Below are positions 30,580 through 41,993 of a stretch of 64,000 nucleotides of DNA, in pieces (positions within the stretch are counted from its first letter, which is position 1; each line of letters starts with the position of its first letter). The notes below the pieces were generated by a model. It saw nothing but the letters and a program-made list of their open reading frames with translations. It had not been told where the DNA came from and did no database searches. The stretch covers positions 53,879,998 through 53,943,997 of the forward strand of contig NC_081554.1 in assembly GCF_963082655.1 (NCBI RefSeq), read 5' to 3'. Both the position numbers and the translations under genes were made by a program. This DNA is from Stomoxys calcitrans (lineage: Eukaryota > Arthropoda > Insecta > Diptera > Muscidae).

Positions 30580-30826
30580 TAAATCATTATTTTGAGTTGT
30601 TACAAACAAAATGACCTGATTAACATACCCCCAGGGTAACGGCTATGAAAAGATCGAAAGCTTATCGCAATTTTTAATAAACAAAATCACATTGACAATG
30701 AAGATGTTCTGAAAACAAAGAAAGTCTCGCAGAATAATAAAATCAACAAAACAGTTCTCAACTTAAACAGCTCTAGTGAAGAGCTTGTCTAGGAATTATT
30801 CAAACCCCTACATAATTCTAAACAAT
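30580..30826 (+). promoter_or_regulatory. Conserved upstream block of M13 gene 2
   Basis: It aligns with the blocks before genes 1 and 3, with GATCGAAAGCTTATCGCA (~30652), CATTGACAATGAAGATGTT (~30690), AACAGTTCTCAACTTAAACAGC and AGTGAAGAGCTTGTC. Similarity to gene 3 extends further upstream (ATTTTGAGT, AACATACCC). The LTR element inserted at 30546, just outside this block, so the proximal promoter is preserved. Confidence 0.6.
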
Positions 30827-32851
30827 ATGAGCAAAGGTGTTATGAAAATATTTCTGCTTTGGGGCATGCTGGTCATGGCTTTTGCCCAAGGCAAAAAAAT
30901 CCAAAATACGACAACGTCATTGACAGTTGAACAAAAGAAGCTGCAATCTATGGAGCATAAAATAGGCATTGGCCAACCTATTTGTGGGAATTTTTACGAA
31001 TATGCCTGTCACAAATGGTCATTTCTTACGACGGCATCAGAGGCCATAGGAGAGCTGGAAGAAAAGACGGGAAAACAAATGGAAAATATTATTAAGGTAT
31101 TTCCCACACTCATGTATCCACAGTTCTTGGCCAGCATATACAATCAGTATCAATCGTGTAAAAATCGAGGCGAATTTGAGGTGCTTGACTATCTGAAGTG
31201 GATGAATGAAAATACTGCCATAAACTGGCCTTTGGTAAGACAGAAAGAGCATAGGGCCGAAGAAGAAGAAGAAGCTGCTTCTCCCGATTGGATAGAGTTA
31301 CTGGCCTTGACACGCACCTATGGCTTCCACGACATTTTCATCTATGAACATGTGACACAGCGTCACGACGATCCCACCAAACTGATTATAGAAATTAAGA
31401 GACCCGCCCTTTATACCATAGCCGACTTAAAATCTCAGATTTATGATCCCAAAGGTCACCTGCAGCATATGGATTTGGAAAGTTTTCGAAATTTTCAAAA
31501 GGATCTGCTCAATATGACATTGCATTTTGTGGAACGTGTGGAAAAGGCAAGTTTTGCACATATAACGGACTCTAAATGCCGACCAAGCAACACAAAACCC
31601 CAAATGGTGACAGTGAACGAATTGCAACTGCAACTGCCTTGGCTGGTGAAATATTTAGAAACGCTGCTCAATAGAAGCCCCTTAGATGCCGACATGAGAA
31701 TTTACATCAACAGTGTGGAATATCTGCAAACAGTCTACAGCTTCATGAATGAGCGAGGCAATCGCTTTATCAACGACTACATTCAGCTGAAATTTTTAAT
31801 TTATTTGCAAATGAAGTATTTTAGTCGCAGTTATAAATGTGATCAGGATATTCGTGAGAGCTTTCCCTTGGCCATGCAGTGGGCCTATGAGCAAAACAAT
31901 CAACAATTGAAGTGGCAAATACCAAAAGTGGAGAAGATATATGAAAATCTCAAAGCTGAGTTTCGTCAATCATTGCAGACGAATAGCTACAATTTCAGTG
32001 AGAATGTGCATCAGTATCTGCTGGACAAACTGGACAACCTGCAATTGATGATGGGCTCAATGAATGTTTTTGAGTTGCAGCGTTACTATACCAATTTAAG
32101 TCTCGCTAAGAACAATTACTATGGCAATCATTTGCTAATCTTAAATTTCCATTTTAACCGCTTGCATAAGGCTCTGGACATGGAGCAACTTACTCCCAGC
32201 TCTCCCGAAATGTGGCATTTTCAACAGTTCGTGGAGTTTGACCAGCGGCTTGACAAAACCCTTTCGCTAGCTCATTTACCCAAATTTTATCCTAGACTTA
32301 ATGTTATCTACTTTCCCTTGACATTGCTGCAGCCTCCCTACTACGAAGATGGCTTGAGTGAGGAGTTTATCTATGGTTCTATTGGTTTTTGGCTTGCCCA
32401 TGAAATTGTCAGGTCATTCGATCAGCATCACCTGGCATACGATGCCAAGGGTAAAGTCAACACACAAATGTTGCAACAATTCCAATCGAATCAAAAATTT
32501 GAAAGATCCCTATTGGTATTTAGGCTAAACTTTTCCGAGAATTACCTGAACGACATAGAAGATGTAGGCAATGATCTGGGAGGTTTAAAATTGGCCTATA
32601 ATACGTTTGCTGCCATCAAAGGAGTAAATCATTTAAACAAAACCTTCACCCTTCACAATAGAACATTCACCAGCGAGCAGTTATTCTTTTTGAATTACGC
32701 CCAAAACTTTTGCGGTGCTTTATGTAATTTTGGTCATCTGGGTGGCTTCTTTTACGACTCCTGCAAACGTGTCAATTTGCCTGTGCAAAAGTTTCAAGAA
32801 TTTCATCAGGCATTTGGTTGCGGTGGTAATACCAGGGAACCTATTTGGTAG
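30827..32851 (+). CDS. Neprilysin-like M13 pseudo-peptidase, paralogue 2
   Basis: This single frame of 674 codons is full length and uninterrupted. The start at 30827 opens a signal peptide (MKIFLLWGMLVMAFAQG) and is preceded by AACAAT, as in gene 1. The N-terminal M13 signature is CGNFYEYACHKW. A short acidic insertion (EEEEEA, ~residue 143) lies before the conserved WIELLALTRTYG. The zinc motif reads HEIVR at 525-529, with the second His replaced by Arg. The third-ligand segment reads DVGNDLGG, without the needed Glu, and the C-terminus is EPIW, not CxxW. It is closely related to the other two copies across its whole length. It probably encodes a secreted, non-catalytic M13 protein; expression site and ligand are unknown. 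AATAAA is at 32927. Confidence 0.85.
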   Translation: MSKGVMKIFLLWGMLVMAFAQGKKIQNTTTSLTVEQKKLQSMEHKIGIGQPICGNFYEYACHKWSFLTTASEAIGELEEKTGKQMENIIKVFPTLMYPQFLASIYNQYQSCKNRGEFEVLDYLKWMNENTAINWPLVRQKEHRAEEEEEAASPDWIELLALTRTYGFHDIFIYEHVTQRHDDPTKLIIEIKRPALYTIADLKSQIYDPKGHLQHMDLESFRNFQKDLLNMTLHFVERVEKASFAHITDSKCRPSNTKPQMVTVNELQLQLPWLVKYLETLLNRSPLDADMRIYINSVEYLQTVYSFMNERGNRFINDYIQLKFLIYLQMKYFSRSYKCDQDIRESFPLAMQWAYEQNNQQLKWQIPKVEKIYENLKAEFRQSLQTNSYNFSENVHQYLLDKLDNLQLMMGSMNVFELQRYYTNLSLAKNNYYGNHLLILNFHFNRLHKALDMEQLTPSSPEMWHFQQFVEFDQRLDKTLSLAHLPKFYPRLNVIYFPLTLLQPPYYEDGLSEEFIYGSIGFWLAHEIVRSFDQHHLAYDAKGKVNTQMLQQFQSNQKFERSLLVFRLNFSENYLNDIEDVGNDLGGLKLAYNTFAAIKGVNHLNKTFTLHNRTFTSEQLFFLNYAQNFCGALCNFGHLGGFFYDSCKRVNLPVQKFQEFHQAFGCGGNTREPIW

Positions 32852-32926
32852 AGCTCTATACTTAGTTAGATTTTTTTTTAAATAATTTTAAGTATGGAAT
32901 GATTTTGATTAAACCTACAGTTATCG

Positions 32927-32932
32927 AATAAA
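32927..32932 (+). terminator. Poly(A) signal of M13 gene 2
   Basis: AATAAA lies 76 bases after the stop codon, in AT-rich DNA. Confidence 0.6.
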
Positions 32933-33180
32933 ATATATCATTATTAATCAAGGTGTTAAAAAACTGTTTTTACGTATGCTAGCTGCCGCGGTGTGCTTTG
33001 CTACACTCATAGGAAAAGTTTGCTGAAAATAGCAAACACTGTCTGCTGACTATTAGTAGTTGCTGCTATTGTAGCAGTAGTTCTGTTATTACAGCAGTTG
33101 TACTGCAATTTCAGAGCAGCCTGCTGACTGTTGAACAGTCTGTTGTTTGTTGAAAATGACTGCTGTTTAATTGTGAAGGG
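32933..33180. other. Spacer with CTG/CTGTTG-rich tract
   Basis: This lies between M13 gene 2 and the LINE 3' end. It carries clustered GCTGCT, GTTGTAC and TGCTG motifs (33040-33160). No gene is supported. Confidence 0.35.
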
Positions 33181-33927
33181 GATGGTTTGGTTAGGTTTAA
33201 GTGGCTGTCTGCCATCAGACTCACTTAGACGTTTTCGTCCATTGTGATACCACAGCAACAGAAAACAGGAAGATGCCTTCTAGTTCCTACCGTTGAACAA
33301 TGCAGATCGCTTTAAATATCCCAATAACTTGCGAATGTTTACATTCGCTAAATCAGACAGGTTCTAAAAGAAATGAGAACCTAAAATGGAACTCCTACTG
33401 ACTGCCAGAGCTAGACGTACACTCAGCAAATGTTCTATAGTATGTTCTTCCTCGATGTCATCACAGCTTCGGCAAAAGTCGTTACTGGCTACCTTTAGTC
33501 TGTGAGCATGTTTTCCGATTAGACAGTGACCTGTCATGACGGACACAATGACTGAGACGTCTGTTCTAGCCAATGAAAGCAAAGCGGTAGACCTCTTCAA
33601 GTCTAGATTAGGTAACATAATTTTGGAGTGCTCACAGCCCCCTCCTTTGTGACCATCTATCATTTGTTGCCCTTCGGGCCTGATTCAAAAGACTTAACTT
33701 ACATATGGCTAGAGTTATACTCGGCTAGAGGCAGTTCCCCTAGAATGTGTAAGGCAGTTCCGAGACTCGCAATCCCATCCGCTTTACAATTTCCTGGGAT
33801 ATCTGTGTGGCCCGGCACCCGGAACAGGTGAATGTTGAACTGTTCAGCCATTTCGTTGAGAGATCTGCGACAATCGGAAATACGTTCCCCAGGGATTTAA
33901 TGGCTGCTGGCTGTCTGAGAAGATATA

Positions 33928-34423
33928 AAGGGTGATTTTTAGCTATTATCTTTTAGGCAACACTGGTTTAAACAGCTCACGCACGTTTGCTGTTTTGTTT
34001 CACTGTCAAGCATCTTCAGTTTGGTCTATAATGTAACCATGCATAGTCTTTGAAACGAACAATTCTTGCAAATTATTGAATTTCATTATCAAAATGCGTG
34101 CTCTGTTAAGAAAGTTCATCGCGCGCTTCTTCCATTGAGCGTCGAAGCTCATTTTTGGCTCAATGGGTATATAAATAAGCAGAATTGTTGATTTTGGAGT
34201 GAAGATAAGCCAGAAGCATTGCAAGAGCCACCAAAGCATCCAGAAAAAGTCGCATTTTGGTGCGGTTTATAGGCTGGACCGTAGATCATGCGGTTAAACG
34301 GCTTTAGACTATTTTTTGTGGGGCTAAGTTAAAGCTCATGTCTGTAAAGATTTTTCTGATGCATTTTTCTGAATTTTATGTGTTTTTTTTTAACTTTCCT
34401 ATAGCTCTTAAAAAATTACCCTT
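33928..34423 (+). mobile_element. Deleted mariner-like element nested in LINE
   Basis: The ends are AAGGGTGATTTTTAGC and the reverse complement of TAAAAAATTACCCTT, flanked by TA. The interior retains plus-strand transposase pieces: an N-terminal 'QIIEFHYQNA' helix-turn-helix start, then EAHFWLNGYINKQNC, and a PEALQEPPKHPEKV...FWCG stretch. Stops and deletions separate them. Its left end is shared with the solo MITE at 40146-40243. Confidence 0.75.
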
Positions 34424-36331
34424 TATATGCCAGTTAACGTTTTGGCAAGGATCTTCGTTTGATATACACTGCTGTGGTCGGGTAGCCCCTTCGATATGAC
34501 CGGTTCAAGCTGTTCAAATTACTCCCCAAAGCCAACTTGGTCGTCTAGTGTAGAAGTCTATGTTATTGTATTACCATGGATATCGTAGATTCAATTGGTT
34601 TTATCAGATATGGTGTACCAAGGATAACACAGTGTTTGTAGCCGCCACATGACCAATGAGAAAGCTCCCTTAACCTCACGGCAGTGGTCGCTGCAATTTG
34701 TCTAGCCACAATGTCCAGAGGCATAAGATGTAGCATTAAATGTAGTCCATCAGATGGTGTCTTTCTCAGTGCGGCTGTGATGCACAAACAAGCCATCCTT
34801 TGGATTCAGTTGAAAATTGAGCAGGACTTTTGAATCGCCGTCCACCAGACCACAACACCATATAGCATTATGGGTCTGACAACTTCAGTATATACCCAAT
34901 GCATGATACGCGGTCTAAACCCAAAACTTTTTCCAATGGCTCTCTTCAGGTGTACAGGGCAAGAGTTGCTTCTCTTGCCCTATCCAAAATATTGGATTTG
35001 AAGTTCAATTTCCTGTCTTGTAAGAAACCCAGGTATTTTGGGCATTTTGGAATATACCTCCTCCCAAGGAGACAGATGCCACTGTAGGCAAGTTGTATCT
35101 CCTGCTGAAAAGAACTACTTCTGTCTTGCATGGGTTAATACTTAGACCACCTAGTCCTGAAGTATATTTCTTAGAGTGCTGGGAAACTTTCCCCTAACCG
35201 CAATAGCCACGTGATCAGCAAACGCAACCACTTTTACGCCTTTTTCTTTCAGAGACAATGATATATTGTTAATGGCTATATCCAAAGTAGAGAAGACAGT
35301 ACACCTCTTTAAGGTGTTCCGCTGCTGATCCATCTTTTTAGATCCACAGATTCCAAGCCAATGCAAGCGTAATACATCTTTTAGTAAGTAAGTTATTACT
35401 AATCTTTCTTACGGCAATGTTGACGCCTAGAAACTACAAATCCTTCATGATTGACGTCCGTTTTACGTTATTGAAATCACCTTCAATGTCAAGAAATGCT
35501 ACCATTGTATATACCTTGACAGCGAGAGAACCCTCTATGTAGCCGACTAGGTTGTGAAGGGCTGTTTCAGAGAATTTGCCTTTACTATATGTATGCTGCT
35601 GTCGCGACAAGTGATCTCCAGGAATCTTTTCTTTAAGATATGTTTCTAGCAACCTCTCAAGAGTCTTCAGCATAAAGGATGACAGACTAATAAGGACGAA
35701 AATCTTTCGCCTTCGTGTGGTAAGGTGTTCCTGCATTCGGAATGAAAATGTCTTTCGTGCACCTTCATTCCACTGGTATATAAGACATGCTGATTAAATA
35801 TCCTTAAGCCAGGGAACCAGTCTATCAGACACAGCTTGTAATTCAACAGTTTATACATTATCTGGGCCTGGCAACTTAAAAGAGTCGAAACTTCTTATCG
35901 TCCAAAGGATTTTCGGCTCAAAAACAATTTCCCTAATAACCTCTGACGAATGCATACCAGTGACTACCTCTTCTGGCGCTTCGTTATCTGGTGAATTGCC
36001 CGGGAAATGTGTATCAACGAGTAGTTCTAGGGTTTCCTCACTAGACATTGTCCATACATTCTCCGACTTCTGAATATACCCCACCGTTATAGGTCTCGAG
36101 GACATAATCTTCTTTAGCCTAGAGACCTCAGATGTATCCTCCATGGAGCTGCACAATTCTACCCAAGATTTTTTCTGTGCCTTTCTCAGCTCGCCCATAT
36201 AGATGTACCAATCGTGTGGTGCTCCTGTGGCTTTCGCTCTGTTGAAGAGTTTTCTGCAGTCCTTCTATAGACCCACCAGCTCTGGGGTCCACCATGGCGT
36301 TCGCTGTTTGCCCCTTGGCTTGGCACTAGGA

Positions 36332-36372
36332 CATGCTGACGCATGTCAGCATGTAGGACATGCTGACGCATG
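36332..36372. repeat. Short perfect inverted plus direct repeat
   Basis: CATGCTGAC (36332-36340) and GTCAGCATG (36345-36353) form a 9-bp stem with a 4-base loop. The segment GGACATGCTGACGCATG is then repeated directly downstream. It lies in the degenerate LINE linker and is probably a replication or repair artefact. Confidence 0.6.
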
Positions 36373-37655
36373 AAGTGAGTCATTCAGGGGCTTCGTGATC
36401 CGCTTGACCACTATGTCTATATCCTCCACTATCTTTTCTGGTCTAGAAGGGATAGACGTGTAGAATTTGTGCCGACATTTATCCCAACCCGCCTTTCATC
36501 TGTTTAGCCGAGGGACCACTACTGCAGTATTTTCCCCAAGGCTGAAACTGATATAACAATGATCAGAGCAGCTGTGGTCATCCAACACTTCCCAGTCACA
36601 TATTTTTGCGCTTATATCTTCCGATACAAAGGTAATATCTAGTACCTCCTGCCAGATCCTGGTAATAAAGGTCGGTTTATCCCCTTTATTACAGTTCGCA
36701 AGATAGCAACTAAAAATATAATCGATAAGCAGCTCACCGCTTTCGTTGACATCCAAACTTCCCCATATCCCACTTTCTACAATGAGGATCTTCTTCCCTA
36801 CAGAAGCGGCTACAACCAGCAACTTAGGGCGGTCTGAGGGTGGTATCTCTGAATCGTGTGCCATATATAGGGAACCAAGCCAGTAATGAGATTTGTTTAT
36901 TTCCAGGCTGGCTACTACTAAATCTTCAGTGCTAAGCGACGGAAGAAGAAAAACATTTAGACTGTCTCCCATTCCCCGTACCCTTGAGTATTTTAAATCC
37001 CTGAATTCTTGGTCCATGAACCATTCCTCCTCACACCAATGGTTCCTGGATAAGAACCACATCAAATCCTGCTGCTATCAGTAGGTCTTTTAGTGCCGCC
37101 GAAGCGGCCTTAAAATGGTGGAGATTTATCTGTAGAAATCGGAGCATAGTCAGTATTCAGAACTTCCACCACTGTTACGTTATCCTCGTCTTCTGATTCC
37201 ACCACGAGTTCATCCTTACAAGATTCGTTACATCTTGCCATGTTGAGCTTCCGTACACATCCAGGGGCAGGTGGGACACTGGATACTGGCGGTGTGGACG
37301 ATTCCTCCTTAGATGCTTCACTAGTTGCTGCTGTCGAAGTACTCCTTGAGTCGCATACTTCGCCACTAGCGCACACCTTGGGCCCAGTCCAATTGGATGA
37401 CCCACCCACACAGGGCTAGTCGGGTCTCGTTTTGATGCCTTTGCCTACTGTCTCGATTGCAGCAGGGGGATTTTCAGTCTCCTGCAATCCGCCATACTTA
37501 TGCGATGTGGTCGATAGTTCCTCAGGCAAGTGTTTAGCAACAACTGCTGAGTCGTCTCCTGATTCCCCAACCCCACCGCTTCTATAGACCTTCAGTTTCA
37601 ACTTGTTGAATCCGTAGGATACAACTCCTTCATACTCGTTATCATCTGTAATGTT

Positions 37656-39171
37656 TTATACCCACCACCGAAGGATGGGGGTATATTCATTTTGTCATTC
37701 CGTTTGCAACACATCGAAATATCCATTTCCGACCCTATAAAGTATATATTCTCTTGATCAGCGTAAAAATCTAAGACGATCTAGCTATGTCCGTCCGTCT
37801 GTCTGTTGAAATCACGCTACAGTCTTTAAAAATAGAGATATTGAGCTGAAATTTCGCACAGATTCTTTTTTTGTCCATAAGCAGGTTAAGTTCGAAGATG
37901 GGCTATATCGGACTATATCTTGATATAGCCCCCATATAGACCGATCGGCCGATTTAGGGTCTTAGGCCCATAAAAGCCACATTTATTATCCGATTTTGCT
38001 GAAATTTGGGACAGTGAGTTGTGTTAGGCCCTTCGACATCCTTCGTCAATTTGGCTCAGATCGGTCCAGATTTGGATATAGCTGCCATATAGTCCGATCC
38101 TCCAATTTAGGGTCTAAGGCCCATAAAAGCCACATTTATTATCCGATTTTGCTGAAATTTGGGACAGTGAGTTGTGTTAGGCTCTTCGATATCCTTCGTT
38201 AAATTGGCCCAGATCGGTTCAGATTTGGATATAGCTGCCATATAGACCGATCCTCCGGTTTAGGGTCTTAGGCCCACAAAAGCCACATTTATTATCCGAT
38301 TTTGATGAAATTCGGGACAGTGAATTGTGTAAGGCCCTTCGACATCTTTCTTCAATTTGGTCCATATCGGTTCAGATTTGGATATAGCTGCCATATGGAC
38401 CGATTTCTTGATTTAAGGTTTTGGGCCCATAAAATTCTCATTTATTATCCGATGTCGCCGAAATTTGGGACAGTGTGTTAAGTTAAGCCCCTTGATATAC
38501 TTCTGCAATATAGCACAGATCGGTCTAGATTTGGATATAGCTGCCATATAGACCGATATCTAGGTTTTAGGTTTGGGGGCCATAAAAGACACATTTATTG
38601 TCCGATGTCGCTGAAATTTGAGACAGTGAGTTTGGCTAGGCTCTTCGACGTCCTTCTTCAATTTTGCCCAGATCGGTCCAGATTTGAATATAGCTGCCTT
38701 ATAGACCGATCACTCGATTTAAGGTTTTGGGCCCATAAAAGAGGCATTTATTGTCCGATTGCGCCAAAATTTAGGACAGTGCTTTGTGTTAGGCTCTTCG
38801 ACATTTTTATGCCACTTGGCCCAAATCGGTCCAGATTTGGATATAGCTGCCATGTAAACCGATATCTCGATTTAAAGTCTTGGCCCCATAAAAGGCGCAT
38901 TTATAATCCGATTTCACTGAAATTTGACACAGTGACTTATATTAGGCTTGTCGACATCCGTGTCGTATATAGCTTAGATCGGTTTATTTTTAGATATAGC
39001 TAGTGTACTTATTAGTATTTGGTCCAAATCGGAACATGTTTTGATGAAACTGATATGGGACATAAGGTATGAAATTTTCACCGAATTTTGATGAAAGGTG
39101 GTTTACATATATACCCGAGGTGGTGGGTATCCAAAGTTCGGCCCGGCCGAACTTAACGCCTTTTTACTTGG
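37656..39171 (+). repeat. Complete hairpin-ended composite repeat, 153-bp subfamily
   Basis: The opening hairpin is TATACCCACCACCGAAGGAT followed by GGGGGTATA, then the TCATTCCGTTTGC and CCGTCCGTCTGTCTG modules and about eight ~153-bp units. The closing palindrome GTTCGGCCCGGCCGAAC is at ~39137-39153, followed by TTAACGCCTTTTTACTTGG. The layout is the same as 41994-43533. Open frames inside are translations of the repeat. Confidence 0.88.
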
Positions 39172-39371
39172 TTTTGGTTAGAGTAGGTTAGGTTAGGTTT
39201 AGAAAAGGATACCGGTATTAATCCACCCCATCCCACTATGGACATTAGACCGTTCTCCCCATAAGGGATAAACAATTTTTGCAAATAGAGAAACGCATAC
39301 CTTCCAAGCTATTCCTCTTGATCCCAATAAGCGAATACCGAAATATTGTGACGATCAGTTAACGATAACAG

Positions 39372-39757
39372 GTTGTTGTTGTTGTTGTAGCAGTTTGTTG
39401 TGTTCTTTCTTTCATCTGCTTGATTCTGTAAAGACCCAGGAACTCTGCGACTAAAACGGGGTGCGTCCGCAGGGATCTGGGTCTGAGTCAAGTGGGTTTG
39501 GCTGGACAGTTAAAGAGGTGAGGTGTATCGTGCGGTCCCTGCTTACAATCAGGACATACATCTTGCACGTCGGCACCAATCCTTGCTCTGAAGGCGTGGT
39601 TGCATCTGCCGGAAAGTATTTGAGCCAGAACTACTCTGGTTTGCCGGGGGAGGTCAATTTCTTCAGGTGCAATGGGAGGCGGTCGTTCTCCAAGGACTAC
39701 ATTCACTCGGTTATTTACCGCATCTGCTACCGTGTCTGCATGAATGTTGTCTAGACC
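39372..39757 (-). mobile_element. Jockey-like LINE 3' end fragment
   Basis: The minus strand encodes the C-terminal tail LPRQTRVVLAQILSGRCNH, CPDCKQGPHDTPHLFNCPAKPT and then DPEE/ERKNTTNC, running into a (CAA)n-type tail at ~39372-39390. This is a 5'-truncated copy related to 46497-49230. Confidence 0.7.
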
Positions 39758-40077
39758 GCTTGATCTAGAGGTTCTTTCTTGTAGCGCTGAACATGTAGAT
39801 CTACGTTAAGGCTTCTATTGCAACACTATGACTTAATGATCTGAAAAAAGGCCAGCTTCGTAGAAACTAAAGTCAATCCCTATTTATTTTACTTTCTTAT
39901 ATTTCATCGCACTGTATGCTGTTGGTGGGAGAGATTTTTCTATCAGTTTAGGAAATTTTCGGCATTATATTGAGATTAATTGATAATTAAATTAAATTTG
40001 AGCTTTTGTTTCATAGACTTTATTTGTTTGTAGGGTAATGATGCGTCTGCTCCGAATTTAATACGAAAATAAACAAA
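39758..40077. other. Unassigned spacer
   Basis: AT-rich. No gene or repeat of the window's families is seen. Confidence 0.3.
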
Positions 40078-40420
40078 TAACAAGCAAAAGCGCATTAAGT
40101 TCGGCCGAGCCGAACTTTGCACATCTACCACCACAGATGTATATAAAGGGTGATTTTTTAAGATCTAACAAACAAAACATGAAATGTGCGTGAGCTGTTT
40201 GAACTAGCGTTGCCAAAAAGATAATAGCTTAAAAATCACCCTTTCGTTTATGTAAATTTCTTTAAATCCGATGGAAAATACATAATAAAAGTACCCAAGG
40301 GTTTATTCGGGAGATCGGTTTGATCTATACAATAACCGCATAATAAATGCACTCTTTATGGGTTAAGGTCCAAAATCGGAAAATATGTATGCACAATATA
40401 CAGCTATATGCCCGTTAAGG
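40078..40420 (-). repeat. Fragment of hairpin-ended repeat split by a MITE
   Basis: It begins with the inverted closing palindrome GTTCGGCCGAGCCGAAC (~40100) and CTACCACCACAG, then one or two diverged units. The solo MITE at 40146-40243 interrupts it. Confidence 0.6.
40146..40243. mobile_element. 98-bp mariner-derived MITE
   Basis: Its inverted repeats are AAGGGTGATTTTTTAAG and AAGGGTGATTTTTAAGC (reverse strand). A TA flanks the left end. Read in reverse, its interior (GGCAACGCTAG...AACAGCTCACGCAC) matches the left end of the element at 33928-34423. Confidence 0.75.
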
Positions 40421-40805
40421 GACAACTTTGAGCACCAAATGGGCTGAAACTTCGAGCTCCGATCTGTGTGGTGTTCATCGTTATCGCGAAATGTGTAGCT
40501 GAGAGCTACCGGGCGAGTCCACAGGGTGGGGATGGTAGAATGCTGCATACGGAGTAACTGTAATTGCAGTCGCGGACAATCATCATTTTTAAGTGAAGAG
40601 TCTAAGTGAGAGGTCGGACGGCACCGGCTCTTGCTGAAATACTGGGTGCCCATGATGCTGGATATAACGAGGCGAAGTATTGGCGCCCTTAAATAGCCAA
40701 TGGCCAATATTTTCCCACGGCGATCGGTCTTATGGACCGCATCGAGCTTGCTCTTCTATAGGTGCTGGACGCGGACCGCTGCCTCCAAATGCAAATGTGG
40801 CTGCA
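40420..40805 (+). mobile_element. RTE-like LINE 5' leader fragment
   Basis: It matches the 5' leader of the element at 5062-9970 (GAGCACCA, TGGTGTTCATCGTTA, GCAGTCGCGGAC, TATTGGCGCCCTTAAATAGCCAATG) but lacks the SINE that interrupts that copy. It ends in a (CAA)n run at ~40802-40818. Confidence 0.6.
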
Positions 40806-40879
40806 ACAACAACAACAACAGCTTTATACCGTTTGTGCTGGGCAATGATCAGTTAGTCAGTCAGTAATCAGACAGTCAA

Positions 40880-41990
40880 TGTGGATATCATTTTCGTGCT
40901 CTACTCCCAAATAAGTTTCATTTGAGCCTTATATTGCTGTGGTCTGTAGTTATATCGGGTATGGTGGTATTTTTTGGGTGTGAGGTGGACGCCCATATAT
41001 CAGATTATGTGTTCTAGTTTCAAATACCTTTCATTCGAGCCTCATGTTGTCATTATTGATTTATATTTCCATTTGCCGGGTTTTGGAGGTGGCGCAGCCT
41101 CCGTGGAGGTGGCGCGTCCTCCCTGAATATAAGGATACCAAATTTCTGTTTTTGAGTTATTATAAACAAACTAAATTTTGCTTAAATCACCCCAGCCATC
41201 TCCAAGATCTGGCGTTTTTGAAAGTATAGTAAGGGGAAGGCTCGCCCATTACAATTTGGATGTAAATTCTACTTCATTATCTTGGTTTTGGTGGTGGATT
41301 GGAGTTGCCTTTGCCCCTTTGCCCCGAAAGTGGATATCACATTCATACTCTACTTCCAAAAACCAAACTTAGGCTACATGTTGCTATTGTCTGGCCATAA
41401 AACTGATAGCAGATTTGAGCCCCTATTTGCCATAATCCACAAATAAGTCCAGTTTGAGGGATATGTAGGGTGGGGCGGGGCCACCCAAGCCCAAAAAAAA
41501 TATCATCGAACTCTACTCTCAAATTTCTTTTATTTGAGCCCCAATAACCATTGGTTAGGGCAGTTTATGGGGTGAGAAGACCCCCAATAACTTGGCCTCA
41601 ACATTGGACATCAAATTCGTTTTCTACTATCAAATACTTATTATTTATTGCCATAGTAGGCAAACATGGCCGGTTTGAAGTGAGTTTTATGGGGCTCGTG
41701 ATATTATTTCAGGGTTGTTTTGCTTGAGCCTTATAATGGCAAGTATTTTGAAGGTGGATATCAAGATATTTAGGGCAATGGGTCTGGTTCAGATCCATAC
41801 TGAATAATTTTTTTTTTGTATTTGTTATCTACATTCAAAATCATATTTCAAAGCTGCCACTTGTGTTACCACTTCTTTAAAGATCCGTAGGTTCTCCCGA
41901 GTCTATCCCAATTTGAGGGTAAAAATTTTACTCCACTACCAAAGACCGTTTATTGCTGTCCTTTTCTACCCTGATCGGCCTTCATATATT
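40880..41990 (+). repeat. Second composite repeat family (~120-130-bp units)
   Basis: It shares 'tttcatttgagcc', 'ccatattgc', 'ccatctccaagatctggcgttt' and G-rich segments with 14440-15460. The units are diverged and mosaic, with no coding signal. Confidence 0.55.
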
Positions 41991-41993
41991 ATT

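Larger units (their letters stand above)
33181..37640 (-). mobile_element. Degenerate full-length-scale RNase H-bearing LINE
   Basis: Minus-strand order: Gag-like remnant (37601-37110); endonuclease (37065-36496, with GSLDVNESGELLIDYI, KPTFITR, DITFVSEDI and SDHCYISF); RT (36198-34900, with FKLPGPDNV and FLDIEGDFNNV); connection (34796-34563, AALRKTPSDGLHLMLHLMPL); RNase H (~33930-33700, SDSQPAA and a PGH/ADG-type segment); and a C-terminal zinc tail (33663-33364, NDFCRSCDDIEEEHTIEHLL). Many stops and frameshifts are present. The 3' UTR reaches ~33181. A mariner-like element is nested at 33928-34423. The family resembles I/LOA/R1-type dipteran LINEs; the exact clade is not determined. Confidence 0.8.
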
